DNA from: Gammaproteobacteria bacterium
GTDB lineage: Bacteria > Pseudomonadota > Gammaproteobacteria > Ga0077536
Assembly: GCA_016209015.1 (NCBI GenBank)
Contig: JACQWY010000019.1
Span: 207,692-271,691, forward strand
DNA: 64,000 nt
Direction: 5' to 3'
Shown here: one piece after another, positions 8,339-17,639 of the stretch
How positions within the stretch are numbered: position 1 is the first letter of the stretch
Layout: the number at the start of each line of letters is the position of its first letter
The notes under the pieces: model-generated
Seen by the model: the letters and a program-made list of their open reading frames with translations, nothing else
Databases searched by the model: none
What the model was told of the DNA's origin: nothing
Made by a program: the position numbers and the translations under genes

Positions 8339-9298
8339 TCAGGATTTCGCGGCGAGCCGCATCGCTATCGCGGCCATGAGGCCGTCCGCGATCTTCACGC
8401 CGAACTGACCCTCGAGCTCGCGCGCGCAGGTCGGGCTCGTGACGTTGATCTCGGTGAGATACGAGCCGATGACGTCGAGGCCGACGAACAGCAGGCCGCG
8501 CTTCCTGAGCTCGGGTCCGACGCGCGCGCAGATCTCGCGATCGCGCGGCGTGAGCGGCCGGCCCTGGCCCGTGCCGCCCGCGGCGAGATTGCCGCGCAGC
8601 TCGCCCTGCGCCGGGATGCGTGCGAGCGCATAGGGCACGGGCTCGCCGTCGACGATCAGCACGCGCTTGTCGCCGTCGAGGATCTCCGGCAGGTATTTCT
8701 GCGCCATGCAGTAGCGGCTCTCGTGCTCCGTCAGCGTCTCCATGATCACGCTCGTATTCACGTCGTCGGCGCGCACGCGGAAGATCGAGCTGCCGCCCAT
8801 GCCGTCGAGCGGCTTCAGCACGATGTCGCCGAACTCGGCGAGGAAGCTCCGAATCTCGCTGTGACGGCGCGCGACGAGCGTCGGCGGACAGACGTCGGCG
8901 AACCAGGCGGTGAACAATTTTTCGTTCGCGTCGCGCAGCGAGCGCGGATCGTTCACGACGAGCACGCCCGCGGCCTGCGCGCGTTCGAGCAGATAAGTCG
9001 CGAAGATGTATTCGGTGTCGAACGGCGGATCCTTGCGCATCAGGATCACGTCGAGATCCGTCAGCGGCCGGCGCACGGCCTCGCCCTTGAACTCGTACCA
9101 GTCGTGGTAATCGTCCGCGACCATGAGCGGCCGCATCGTGGCGAGCAGATGACCGTCGCGCAGCGCGAGATCGCGCATCTCCATGTACTCGATGTCCCAG
9201 CCGCGGGCCTGGGCGGCGAGAAGCAGCGCGAGTGTGGTGTCCTTCTTCGGCTTGATCCCGGCAATGGGATCCATGATGACGCCCAGTTTGACCGACAT
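8339..9298 (-). CDS. gshB: Glutathione synthetase
   Basis: 319 residues. The ATP-grasp ligase joins gamma-glutamylcysteine and glycine. The N-terminus MSVKLGVIMDPIAGIKPKKD, the MRKDPPFD motif, the KPLDGMGGSSIFR glycine-rich ATP loop and the C-terminal GLDVIGSYLTEINVTSPT motif are all diagnostic of prokaryotic GshB. The start ATG at 9298 is chosen by homology; the open frame extends upstream but without conserved sequence. It is divergent from hemC with a 101-base spacer, and tonB follows after 59 bases. Confidence 0.97.
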   Translation of the reverse strand: MSVKLGVIMDPIAGIKPKKDTTLALLLAAQARGWDIEYMEMRDLALRDGHLLATMRPLMVADDYHDWYEFKGEAVRRPLTDLDVILMRKDPPFDTEYIFATYLLERAQAAGVLVVNDPRSLRDANEKLFTAWFADVCPPTLVARRHSEIRSFLAEFGDIVLKPLDGMGGSSIFRVRADDVNTSVIMETLTEHESRYCMAQKYLPEILDGDKRVLIVDGEPVPYALARIPAQGELRGNLAAGGTGQGRPLTPRDREICARVGPELRKRGLLFVGLDVIGSYLTEINVTSPTCARELEGQFGVKIADGLMAAIAMRLAAKS

Positions 9299-9399
9299 GA
9301 TTTCGCGAGATATCCGGTTGCTCTGCAGGAAATGACACCTTAGCATACGTCGCGCCCTACGGGGCTGGACACTGCTTCTCCTACACAGCGTTGCATCAC

Positions 9400-10344
9400 A
9401 TGGATCGAGACCCGAATCTTCCCGCACGCCTGCGTATCGCCACCCGGGGCAGCCGCCTGGCGCTCTGGCAGGCGGAGCACGTGAAGGCCTTGCTCGAAGA
9501 CCGTCATCCCGGCCTCGTCGTCGAGCTCCTGGTCATGAAGACCACGGGCGACAAGATCCTCGACACGCCGCTCGCGAAGATCGGCGGCAAGGGGCTCTTC
9601 ACGAAGGAGCTCGAACAGGCGCTGCTCGCCAACGAGGCCGACATCGCCGTGCATTCCATGAAGGACGTGCCCGTCGCGCTGCCCGCGGGCCTGCATCTTC
9701 CCGTGATGCTCGAACGCGAGGATCCGCGTGATGCACTCGTCGCGCCGCGCTACGGCGATTTCGCGCGTCTGCCGCACGGCGCGATAGTCGGCACCTCGAG
9801 CCTGCGCCGCAAGAGCCAGCTTCTCGCCGTGCGTCCCGATCTCGAGCTGCGCGACTTGCGCGGAAACGTCACGACGCGCCTCGAAAAGCTGGCAAGCGGC
9901 GAATTCGATGGTATCGTGCTGGCGAGCGCGGGTTTGAGGCGCCTCGGTCTCGGCAATCGCATCACGAGCTGTTTCGAGCCGGACGTCATGCTCCCCGCGA
10001 TCGGCCAGGGCGTGATCGGCATCGAATGCCGGGAAGGCGATCGCGCAGTCGAGGCGGCCATCGCGCCGCTCGACGATCGCGATGCGCACGATGCGGTGAA
10101 CGCTGAGCGCGCGCTGAATGCGGAGCTCGACGGCGGCTGCCAAGTGCCCATCGCGGGACACGCGCGGCTGCGCGGTGACGATCTCTATCTCGAGGGGCTC
10201 GTGGCGAGCCTCGATGGCCGCCGCTCGGTGCGGCGCGCGGCCCAAGGCGCGCGGACGCGGGCCGCGGCGATCGGCGAAGCGCTCGGTCGCGCATTGCGCG
10301 ATGCCGGCGCGGCCGAGATACTCGCCGAACTGGATTTGCAGTGA
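9400..10344 (+). CDS. hemC: Porphobilinogen deaminase (hydroxymethylbilane synthase)
   Basis: 314 residues. The enzyme polymerises four porphobilinogens to hydroxymethylbilane. The sequence ATRGSRLALWQAEHV, the GTSSLRRKSQL motif, the RGNVTTRL segment and the dipyrromethane-attachment Cys in LDGGCQVPIA are conserved. The ATG at 9400 is preferred over an in-frame TTG at 9391 because homologues begin shortly before the ATRGS motif. First gene of hemC-hemD-hemX-hemY. Confidence 0.97.
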   Translation: MDRDPNLPARLRIATRGSRLALWQAEHVKALLEDRHPGLVVELLVMKTTGDKILDTPLAKIGGKGLFTKELEQALLANEADIAVHSMKDVPVALPAGLHLPVMLEREDPRDALVAPRYGDFARLPHGAIVGTSSLRRKSQLLAVRPDLELRDLRGNVTTRLEKLASGEFDGIVLASAGLRRLGLGNRITSCFEPDVMLPAIGQGVIGIECREGDRAVEAAIAPLDDRDAHDAVNAERALNAELDGGCQVPIAGHARLRGDDLYLEGLVASLDGRRSVRRAAQGARTRAAAIGEALGRALRDAGAAEILAELDLQ

Positions 10345-10366
10345 CAAGCGTCGGAGGTTAGCGCCG

Positions 10367-11152
10367 ATGACTCGGCCGCTGGAGGGCTACGCAATTCTCG
10401 TCACCCGACCGGAAGAACAGGCGCACGGCCTCATTGACGAGATCGAGAAGCAGGGCGGGCTCGCAGTACTCGCGCCCATGATCGTAATCCGTGCGCTCGG
10501 CGACACGCCGGCGTCGCGCGAAGCGATCGACAAGCTCGCGGATTATCACGTCGTCATCTTCATCAGCCGCAATGCCGCGGACATCGGCATGCAGCTCGTC
10601 AAGTCGCGCAACAAGTCGTTTGCCGGGCTGCAGGTGTACGCGGTCGGCGTCGGCACCGGCGCGCGGCTGAAAGAGCTCGGCGTCACGGGCGTGCACACGC
10701 CGAAGGGCGAGTTCAGCTCGGAGGGGCTCCTCAAGATGCCCGGTCTCTCGGCGCACGAGATCGAGGGCAAGCGCGTGCTGATCATGCGCGGTGCCGGCGG
10801 GCGCGAAGTGCTCGCGCACGGCCTGCAGCAGCGCGGCGCGCACGTCGACTACTGCGAAGTCTACGAACGCATCGTGCCGCCGCAGCCGCTCGGCGAGGTG
10901 CTGAAGAAGTACGGGATCACGAAACCCGACATCGTCTGCATCACGAGCCTCGAAGCGGTGACGAACCTCGCGGAGAAGATCGATCAGGAAGGCCTCGAGC
11001 TGCTCTACGACGTGCCGCTGCTCGTGGTCGGCGCGCGCACCGCGCACGAGGTCGAGCGCCTCGGCTTCACCGAGCCGCCCGTGATGGTCGAGAATCCGGG
11101 CGATCAGAGCATCGTCGAGGCGCTGATCGAGTGGGTCGAAGACGAGCGATGA
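10367..11152 (+). CDS. hemD: Uroporphyrinogen-III synthase
   Basis: 261 residues. The two-domain HemD fold cyclises hydroxymethylbilane with inversion of ring D. Recognisable segments are ILVTRPEEQAHGLIDEIEKQGG at the start, IFISRNAAD, VGVGTGARLKELG, LIMRGAGGREVLAHGLQQRGA, the conserved Tyr in EVYERI, and ITSLEAVTNL. HemD is poorly conserved in general, but position after hemC and before hemX makes the call firm. The ATG at 10367 follows a GGAGG sequence (10351-10355). It ends in a 4-base overlap with hemX. Confidence 0.95.
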   Translation: MTRPLEGYAILVTRPEEQAHGLIDEIEKQGGLAVLAPMIVIRALGDTPASREAIDKLADYHVVIFISRNAADIGMQLVKSRNKSFAGLQVYAVGVGTGARLKELGVTGVHTPKGEFSSEGLLKMPGLSAHEIEGKRVLIMRGAGGREVLAHGLQQRGAHVDYCEVYERIVPPQPLGEVLKKYGITKPDIVCITSLEAVTNLAEKIDQEGLELLYDVPLLVVGARTAHEVERLGFTEPPVMVENPGDQSIVEALIEWVEDER

Positions 11153-12189
11153 CCGACGCGGCTGCTGACTCCGGCAGCGTTGCCCCGAGTTCCGCCGCGC
11201 CGCGCTTCCATCCGGCCTATGCGATCGCCGGCGCGATCGCACTCGTCGCGGCGGTCGCCGCCTACGGCGCGTGGCGCTTCCATCAGGATTTCCAGACCCG
11301 CCTCGACGCCATCACCGCCTCGCTCGACGCGGCGAACGCCGAACGGCAACGCCTCGCCGGCGCGCTCGACACGCTGCGCCGTGATGCGGCGGACCAGGCC
11401 GGAGCGGCCGCGCGTGCCGAAGCCGAGCGCAAGGCGCTCGCCACCCAGCTCACGACCCTGAAGGACGCGGCCGGCCGCGGCGCGCCGACGTTCGACGCCA
11501 CGATCGCCGAAGCGGAATATCTCGCCTTCCTCGCCGCCCAGCGCCTGAGCGCGGATTACGACCCGGCGGGCGCGGTCGCCGCGCTCGACTCCGCCGATGC
11601 GCTGCTCGCCACGGCGAACCGTCCCGAGCTTGCCGGCGTGCGCGAGCAGATCGCCCGTGACCGGGAAGCGCTCGGCCGGGTCGACGTGCCGGACGTCCGC
11701 GAGCTCGCGCTCGAGCTGACGCGCGCCGAGCACGCGATCGACGGCCTGCCGCTGCGCGAGGTCGGCACGGCGCCGCTCGCCGCGCCCGAAGCCCCGGGGC
11801 GGCCGACCGGCTGGCGCGGGGTGCTCGACGGCATGTGGCACGATCTCCTCTCGCTCGTCGAAGTGCGCGATGCCGCGCCCGGCGACGCGCTGCTGCTCGA
11901 TCCCGCGCGCCGCGCCCTGCTCCGCCAGGATCTCCGCCAGGAGCTCGCCGTCGCGAAATACGCCGCGCTCCGCCGCGACACGGGAGAATTCCGCGCTGCG
12001 GCCGGCGTCGTGCTCGCCGCCCTGAAAACCGGATTCGCGACCGGCGACGCTGCGGTCGCCGCGCTCATGAGTCGCCTCGAGGACGCCCGGAAGCTCGAGC
12101 TCGCCCCCGCTCTGCCCGTACCCGGGAGCCTCGCCGCGCTGCGCGCCCGGGCCGCCGCGGCCGCGACGCCCGAGGGTACCGGCCGGTGA
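11149..12189 (+). CDS. hemX: HemX family inner-membrane protein
   Basis: 346 residues. One membrane helix at about residues 20-40 is followed by a coiled-coil stretch at about 45-105 (rich in Ala, Glu, Arg) and a helical periplasmic domain. HemX proteins, called uroporphyrin-III C-methyltransferase in older annotations, lack the methyltransferase fold and have unclear function; they occur between hemD and hemY. Both junctions are 4-base overlaps (ATGA with hemD, GTGA with hemY), indicating a tightly coupled operon. Confidence 0.9.
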   Translation: MTDAAADSGSVAPSSAAPRFHPAYAIAGAIALVAAVAAYGAWRFHQDFQTRLDAITASLDAANAERQRLAGALDTLRRDAADQAGAAARAEAERKALATQLTTLKDAAGRGAPTFDATIAEAEYLAFLAAQRLSADYDPAGAVAALDSADALLATANRPELAGVREQIARDREALGRVDVPDVRELALELTRAEHAIDGLPLREVGTAPLAAPEAPGRPTGWRGVLDGMWHDLLSLVEVRDAAPGDALLLDPARRALLRQDLRQELAVAKYAALRRDTGEFRAAAGVVLAALKTGFATGDAAVAALMSRLEDARKLELAPALPVPGSLAALRARAAAAATPEGTGR

Positions 12190-13400
12190 AGATCCTCGTC
12201 GCGGCGCTCGCGGCCCTGCTCGTCGCCGTGCTCGCCGCCTACGGCATCGGGCAGCTCCCCGGCACCGTGACGTTCCTCGCCGGCGGCAGGATCGTCCGCG
12301 TCTCGCTCGCGTTCTTCATCGTCGCCGGCCTCGTCGCGAGCGTGCTCGCCTGGTTCCTCGTGCGGCTCCTCTATCGCACGCTCACGCTGCGCCGGCGCCT
12401 GACGCGCTGGCGGGCCGAGCGTCGCCGCCGCCGTGCCGAGCGCACGCTGCACCAGGGCCTGCTGGCGCTCGCCGCCGGCCGTCATCGCGAAGCCGAGAAG
12501 CTGCTCGTGAAGAGCGGCGGGACCGGCATCGCGCCCGCCATCCCCTATCTCGCCGCCGCCGAGGCCGCCGAGGCCCAGAACGCGCCCGAGCGGCGCGATC
12601 GCTTCCTTGCGCTCGCCGCGCTCGAAGCGCCGGATGCGGAGCTCGCCGCGACGCTCAGGCGGGCCGAGTTCGAGCTCGCGAACCGGCGCTACGGTGAGGC
12701 GCGCGCCGCGCTCGAGTCGCTCGCGGACCGCCATCCCGGCAATGCCCGCGTCCTCGCGCTGCAGTTGCGGCTCTACGACACGACGGGCGACTGGCCGGCG
12801 CTCGCGAAGCTGCTGCCGGTGCTGAAACGCTTCAAGGCCCTGCCCGCCGATGCCCTCCAGCTCCTCGATCGGCGCACCGCCGAGGCGCTGCTCGCCGGGC
12901 CGGTCGGGACGCGCGAGGCACTCGACGCGCTGTGGCGGGAGCTGCCGAAAGCGGCGCGCGCCGATCATCGCGTGCGAGTGGCCTACTGCGCGCGGCTGTA
13001 TGGCCAGGGCCGGACCGAGGAAGCGGAGCGTCTCCTCGCGAAGCTGCTGGACGAGTCCTGGGAAGCGGGGCTCGTGCGTCTCTATGGCGAACATCCGGGC
13101 GGCGATCCGGCGGCGCGCCTCGCGCGCGCGGAACGCTGGCTCGCGGGACGCGAGGACGATCCGGAACTGCTGCTCGCGCTCGGCCGTCTCTCGATCGCGA
13201 GCCGCCTGTGGGGCAAGGCGCGGGATTATCTCGAAGCGGGTCTCGGCATCCGCCCCGAGCCGCTCGCCTGCGAGCTGCTCGCGCAGGCTTACGAGGGACT
13301 CGGCGAGGCGGCGAAGGCGGCGCAGTGCCGGCGCCGCGGGCTCGGCATCGCACTGCAGGCGCCGGACGGACCGCCCGCGCTGGCGGCGCCGGGCGGCTGA
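12186..13400 (+). CDS. hemY: HemY family membrane protein with TPR-like repeats
   Basis: 404 residues from a GTG at 12186 overlapping hemX. Two N-terminal membrane helices (about 3-25 and 38-62) are followed by a long alpha-helical region of TPR-like repeats. This is the gammaproteobacterial HemY of the hemCDXY operon, a proposed heme-synthesis-associated protein of unclear role, not the protoporphyrinogen oxidase that shares the name in Bacillus. A GC-rich hairpin at 13401-13416 follows the stop. Confidence 0.9.
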   Translation: MKILVAALAALLVAVLAAYGIGQLPGTVTFLAGGRIVRVSLAFFIVAGLVASVLAWFLVRLLYRTLTLRRRLTRWRAERRRRRAERTLHQGLLALAAGRHREAEKLLVKSGGTGIAPAIPYLAAAEAAEAQNAPERRDRFLALAALEAPDAELAATLRRAEFELANRRYGEARAALESLADRHPGNARVLALQLRLYDTTGDWPALAKLLPVLKRFKALPADALQLLDRRTAEALLAGPVGTREALDALWRELPKAARADHRVRVAYCARLYGQGRTEEAERLLAKLLDESWEAGLVRLYGEHPGGDPAARLARAERWLAGREDDPELLLALGRLSIASRLWGKARDYLEAGLGIRPEPLACELLAQAYEGLGEAAKAAQCRRRGLGIALQAPDGPPALAAPGG

Positions 13401-13416
13401 GCCGGCGAGCGCCGGC
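13401..13416. terminator. Hairpin between convergent hemY and ParA-like gene
   Basis: GCCGGC at 13401-13406 pairs with GCCGGC at 13411-13416 around GAGC. It sits between the two stop codons of convergent genes, so it could serve both directions. There is no T-tract. Confidence 0.4.
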
Positions 13417-13418
13417 CC

Positions 13419-14075
13419 TTACTCGGGCAGACTCCGCGGACTGTTCAGCCAGCGCGTCAGCGGCGCCCAGTGCTCGCGATCGAGCGCGGTCGCCATCGGC
13501 GCGAACTCGAAGATCGACAAGCCCCGCTCCGCGGCGCGCAGATAGTTCACGCTCGCGCGGATGAGCGCGAGGAACGGCAGCTTCTTTCCCGACGGCAGCT
13601 TCAGCCCTTCGAGGTATTCGCCGAGCTCGGTCGCGGCGAGCGAGCCCTCGCGGGCGCGGTTCGCGATCGTCGCGACTTTCACCTCACCCTTCTCCACGGC
13701 CTTGACGCGGAACAGCTCGTCGAGGAAGCGCTCGGCGGCGCGCAGGTCGACCGGCGACGGCACGACCGGGATGACCACCGTCTGGGCACGCCGCACGAGT
13801 GCGCCGAGATCCTCGCCGTGCGTGCGCGCCGGCGCGTCGAGTATCGTCACGTCGACACCGGACGGCAGCCGCGCTCCGCTGTGAAAGGCCTCCACGCTCT
13901 TGATGGCGGGGCGGTCGTCGCCGCGCGCGGCGAGCCAGTCGATGCTCGACCCCTGGGGATCGAAATCCGCGAGCGCGACGCTCGAGCCGCGGTCCGCGTA
14001 ATAGCCGGCGAGATTCGTGGCGATAGTGGTCTTGCCGCTGCCGCCTTTGGAATTCAGGACGAGTATCGTACGCAT
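13419..14075 (-). CDS. Orphan ParA/MinD-type ATPase
   Basis: 218 residues. The deviant Walker A motif KGGSGKTT (residues about 10-17) with the signature lysine, the switch I region DFDPQGSS and the Walker B TILDAPA mark a ParA-type ATPase. No ParB/CTP-switch gene or centromere-like repeats are nearby, so plasmid-type partition is unlikely. Such orphan ParA proteins position protein cargo on the nucleoid. It lies next to prk, but I see no direct evidence that its cargo is Calvin-cycle related. The start at 14075 is the only one placing the P-loop at the usual distance. Confidence 0.85.
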   Translation of the reverse strand: MRTILVLNSKGGSGKTTIATNLAGYYADRGSSVALADFDPQGSSIDWLAARGDDRPAIKSVEAFHSGARLPSGVDVTILDAPARTHGEDLGALVRRAQTVVIPVVPSPVDLRAAERFLDELFRVKAVEKGEVKVATIANRAREGSLAATELGEYLEGLKLPSGKKLPFLALIRASVNYLRAAERGLSIFEFAPMATALDREHWAPLTRWLNSPRSLPE

Positions 14076-14172
14076 GCAGAGCTCCCCCGGGTCTCGTGGA
14101 TGACTGAGTATAGCCGCCGCCCCTCGACGCGGAGGGGCGACGCAGATCAATCCGGCGCGCCGACGGCGCGGC

Positions 14173-15066
14173 TCAGCCGGCGCGCTCGCTCCGCGCGCGG
14201 TCACGCCGTTCGATCAGGCGCTCCACGACGGGATTGAGGATCAGCTCCATGGCGAGCACGTACTGACTCGCGGGCACGACGATCGTGTCCGGCGAGGACA
14301 TGAACGCGCCCTGCAGCATCTCGAGCAGATAGCGGAAATCGACATCCACCTTGCGGCGGTTCGCGATGTGGATCACGACCATGCTCTGATCGTTCGTCGG
14401 GATCTCGCGCGCGGTGAACGGATTCGAGGTGTCGATCGTCGGGATGCGCTGGAAATTGATGTCCGTCCGCGAGAACTGCGGGCAGATGTAGTGCACGTAA
14501 TCCGGCATGCGGCGCAGGATCATCTGCGTCGCGGTCTCGGCGCTGTAGCCGCGCACGGTCTGGTCGCGGTGGATTTTCTGAATCCATTCGAGATTGATGA
14601 TGGGCACGACGCCGACGAGCAGGTCGCAGAAGCACTGCACGTCGTGACGATCGGTCTTCAGCCCGCCGTGCAGGCCTTCGTAGAACAGCAGGTCCGTCGC
14701 CTCGGGCAGATTCTCCCAGCCCGTGAACGTCCCGGGCCGTCCACCGTAGTGATGCGCGTCCTCCTGGGTGTGGAGGTAGTGCCGCCGGAGGCCCGTGCCG
14801 GATTCCGCATAGGAGCGGAACAGCGACTCCAGCTCGTCGAACAGATTGCCCTCCGGGCCGAAATGGGTGAGCGTCATGCCGAGACGCGCGAACTTGTCGA
14901 CCTGTTTGCCCATTTCCGAACGGTCGTAACGGTGGAAGCTGTCGCCTTCGACCACGGCGGGCGTGAGCCCGATGCGCGCGAAGATGTGCTCGAACGCGAG
15001 CTTGACGCTCGAGGTTCCGGCGCCGGACGAACCGGTGACGGCGACGATGGGATGGAGCTCGGACAT
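14173..15066 (-). CDS. prk: Phosphoribulokinase (class I, proteobacterial)
   Basis: 297 residues. It phosphorylates ribulose 5-phosphate to ribulose 1,5-bisphosphate, the CO2 acceptor of the Calvin cycle. The P-loop GSSGAGTSS is at about residues 12-20. The catalytic-base region GDSFHRYDR, the segments GGRPGTFTGWENLP and LLFYEGLHGG, and the conserved RMPDYVHYICPQF are present. The size fits the octameric bacterial class regulated by NADH and AMP. No Rubisco gene is adjacent; a CbbQ/CbbO pair lies 16 kb away on the other strand. Confidence 0.96.
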   Translation of the reverse strand: MSELHPIVAVTGSSGAGTSSVKLAFEHIFARIGLTPAVVEGDSFHRYDRSEMGKQVDKFARLGMTLTHFGPEGNLFDELESLFRSYAESGTGLRRHYLHTQEDAHHYGGRPGTFTGWENLPEATDLLFYEGLHGGLKTDRHDVQCFCDLLVGVVPIINLEWIQKIHRDQTVRGYSAETATQMILRRMPDYVHYICPQFSRTDINFQRIPTIDTSNPFTAREIPTNDQSMVVIHIANRRKVDVDFRYLLEMLQGAFMSSPDTIVVPASQYVLAMELILNPVVERLIERRDRARSERAG

Positions 15067-15239
15067 GGCGTTCGCCTGGGCGTCGTGTCGTTATGGTTGG
15101 CGCGGCTCTGGCCTGCCGCTGCGGGGATTCTAGCAGGCCGGCGAAAAAGCAGGCGAGCGCGGCCGCCGTCGGCGCGGTACGACCCGGCTCCGCGCCCCTC
15201 CGGAGTGCAAAATCGCCGGTCCGCAGGCATTATGCGCCC

Positions 15240-16997
15240 GTGAAAATCACCGACCTGCCGTCCTCGGCCATCTACCGCCGCCTCCTCGGATACACGACAC
15301 CCCACCGCCGGGTCTTCCTGCTGGCCATCCTGTGCATGGTCGCGCTCGCGGCGACGGAATGGATCCTGCCGGCGCTCCTGAAGCACCTCGTCGACGAGCA
15401 GCTCGGCCAGTCGGTGCGCGAGCTGTCGTTCCTCATTCCGATCGCGCTCGTCGTGCTGTTCCTGGTCCGCGGGCTGCTGAGTTACGGCAGCTCGGTCGGT
15501 CTCGCGTGGGTGTCCTACCGCGTGATCACGGATCTGCGCGAGCTGATGTTCCGGAACATGATCGCGCTGCCCTCCCGCTTCTTCGATCTGCACACGAGCG
15601 GCGCGATGATCTCCAAGTACTCCTTCGACGTGACGCAGGTCTCGCAGGCCTGCACGCGCGTGCTGCAGGTGATGGTGAAGGACAGCCTCGTCATCGTCGC
15701 GCTGCTCGGCTACCTCTTCTACATCAACTGGCGGCTCGCGGCCTTCCTGATGGTGCTCGCGCCGCCGATCGGCTACGTCGTGCGTTTCGTCTCGCGGCGC
15801 ATGCGCGAGATGAGCCGGCGCCTGCAGCACGCGATGGGCGAGATGAACCAGATTCTGGAAGAAGCGATCGGCGGCAACCGCGAGGTCAAGGTCTTCATCG
15901 GACAGGACTACGAGAGCGGACGCTTCGATCGCGCAATCAATGCCGCGCGCCAGTTCCAGATGAAGGTGAACAACGCGGCGGCCGCGACCGAGCCGCTGAT
16001 CCAGCTCCTCATCGCGGTCGGCATCGGCTGCATGATCGTGCTGGCGCTCCGCGAGTCCGCGAACGGCCAGATGTCGCGCGGCGACTTCGTGTCCTTCGTC
16101 ACCGCGACCGCGCTGCTGCTGCCGCCGGTCAAGCGTCTCACCGCGGTGAACGAATTCCTGCAGCGTGGCCTCGCGGCGGCGGAGAGCATCTTCGGACTCA
16201 TCGACGAGCCGCCGGAGTCGGATACCGGCACGCTCGCGCCGGCGCGCGTCCGCGGCGAGATCACGTTCCGCGACGTGACGATCGCCTACGACGGTGCGCC
16301 CGTACTGACGGGTCTGAATCTGCATCTGGCGCCGGGTGAATCCGTCGCCTTCGTCGGCGCCTCGGGCGGCGGCAAGACGAGCCTCATCCATCTCGTGCCG
16401 CGCTTCTACGAAGCGGCGGGCGGCGAAGTGCTGATCGACGGCGTGCCGATTGCGACATTGACGCTCACCGCGCTGCGCGCCGCGATCGCCTACGTCGGGC
16501 AGCACGTCGTGCTGTTCAACGACACCGTCTACAACAACATCGCCTACGGCGCGCTGCGCAGTGCGCCGCGCGACGCCGTGCTCGCCGCGGCCGAAGCCGC
16601 GCACGTGACGGAGTTCGTGAGCCAGATGCCGCAGGGCTTCGAGACGCTGATCGGCGAGAACGGCGTGCGCCTCTCGGGCGGGCAACGTCAGCGCATCGCG
16701 ATTGCGCGCGCGCTCCTGAAGAACGCGCCCATCCTCATCCTCGACGAGGCGACGTCTGCGCTCGACAGCCGCTCGGAGCGCCGCATCCAGGATGCGCTCG
16801 CGACCGCGCGCAGCGGGCGCACCTGCCTCATCGTCGCGCATCGCCTGTCGACGATCGAAGGCGTCGATCGCATCGTCGTGCTCGACCAGGGCCAGGTCGT
16901 GGAGACCGGCACGCACGCCGAGCTGCTCGCGCAGGGTGGTGTCTACGCCCGTCTGCACCGCAATCAGCGCGACGGGGATTTCGCCGCGCTGAGCTGA
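15240..16997 (+). CDS. msbA: MsbA-like ABC exporter (lipid A-type, fused membrane and ATPase domains)
   Basis: 585 residues from GTG at 15240; the open frame extends to 15093 but the extra N-terminal residues have no membrane character and the length then exceeds the family. Six membrane helices lie in residues about 25-310, followed by an ATPase with Walker A GASGGGKT, signature LSGGQRQR, Walker B ILILDEATSALD and the switch His in VAHRLST. Length and domain order match MsbA, which flips lipid A-core across the inner membrane. No lpxK or kdtA is adjacent, so a different lipid or peptide substrate is possible. A strong inverted repeat follows the stop. Confidence 0.85.
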   Translation: MKITDLPSSAIYRRLLGYTTPHRRVFLLAILCMVALAATEWILPALLKHLVDEQLGQSVRELSFLIPIALVVLFLVRGLLSYGSSVGLAWVSYRVITDLRELMFRNMIALPSRFFDLHTSGAMISKYSFDVTQVSQACTRVLQVMVKDSLVIVALLGYLFYINWRLAAFLMVLAPPIGYVVRFVSRRMREMSRRLQHAMGEMNQILEEAIGGNREVKVFIGQDYESGRFDRAINAARQFQMKVNNAAAATEPLIQLLIAVGIGCMIVLALRESANGQMSRGDFVSFVTATALLLPPVKRLTAVNEFLQRGLAAAESIFGLIDEPPESDTGTLAPARVRGEITFRDVTIAYDGAPVLTGLNLHLAPGESVAFVGASGGGKTSLIHLVPRFYEAAGGEVLIDGVPIATLTLTALRAAIAYVGQHVVLFNDTVYNNIAYGALRSAPRDAVLAAAEAAHVTEFVSQMPQGFETLIGENGVRLSGGQRQRIAIARALLKNAPILILDEATSALDSRSERRIQDALATARSGRTCLIVAHRLSTIEGVDRIVVLDQGQVVETGTHAELLAQGGVYARLHRNQRDGDFAALS

Positions 16998-17025
16998 GGA
17001 AGCTCCGGACCTGGTCGGAGCTTCC
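16998..17025. terminator. Bidirectional terminator hairpin between msbA and DUF4399 gene
   Basis: A perfect 10-bp stem: GGAAGCTCCG at 16998-17007 pairs with CGGAGCTTCC at 17016-17025, with an 8-base loop. It lies between two convergent stops. There is no long T-run on either side. Confidence 0.55.
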
Positions 17026-17029
17026 CTGA

Positions 17030-17548
17030 CTATTCCTCGTGCTCGCGAGGCACCGGTGCCGGTGCCGCCGCGGGTGCCGGATGCGCGGCGTGATCGTGCG
17101 CGGCGGCCGGTGCCGGCTTCGCGGGCGCATTCGCATCCTGGGCCACGACGATCGTGATGCGTTCCGAAGTCACGGGCGGCTTGTGCGGCATGTGGTTGTG
17201 GTCGCCGAGCAGGATCTGCAGCGTGTGCTTGCCCGAGGACAGATTCACCTCGGTCTCGGTCTGGCCGCCGCCGAAGTGGATGAAGTGCTCGTTCGTGGGA
17301 ATGGCCTTCGTGAGATCGGGCAGCTCGGAATCGATCACGAGATGGAAGTGCCCGGTCTTCTCCTTCTGTACGCCGGCCGGGGCGACGCCCCAGTCCTTCT
17401 GCAGGCCGAAGACGACTTTCACGGGATTCGTGACGGTCGCGCCGTCCTGCGGCGCGATGAGATAAGCCTGATGGACGTCCGCCGCGAGCGCGACGCCCGG
17501 CAGCGCGAGGCTGCCGGCGAGCAGCAGCGCAGATTTCAGTGTGGGCAT
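17030..17548 (-). CDS. Exported DUF4399 protein
   Basis: 172 residues. Residues 1-23 form a signal peptide (ending GVALA-AD). The body matches the DUF4399 family: VHQAYLIAPQDGATV, the His-containing GHFHLVIDSELPD, IHFGGGQTE and LQILLGDHNHMPHKPP. The tail is rich in Ala, Pro and His. The conserved His residues suggest possible metal binding, but no function is known. The gene ends at the bidirectional hairpin and has GGAG before its ATG. Confidence 0.85.
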   Translation of the reverse strand: MPTLKSALLLAGSLALPGVALAADVHQAYLIAPQDGATVTNPVKVVFGLQKDWGVAPAGVQKEKTGHFHLVIDSELPDLTKAIPTNEHFIHFGGGQTETEVNLSSGKHTLQILLGDHNHMPHKPPVTSERITIVVAQDANAPAKPAPAAAHDHAAHPAPAAAPAPVPREHEE

Positions 17549-17639
17549 GAGAACTCCTCCGGAATACGATCACCCGGGCGCGCACCTGCGCCCGGTCCGC
17601 GATTGTGGCGCTCGCGTGCCGGGCTTGGCAACGCGGCAC

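Noticed and set aside
15093..15239. N-terminal extension of the MsbA-like protein
   Set aside because: The extra 49 residues are Arg/Ala-rich, without membrane character. A GTG at 15240 gives the family length.
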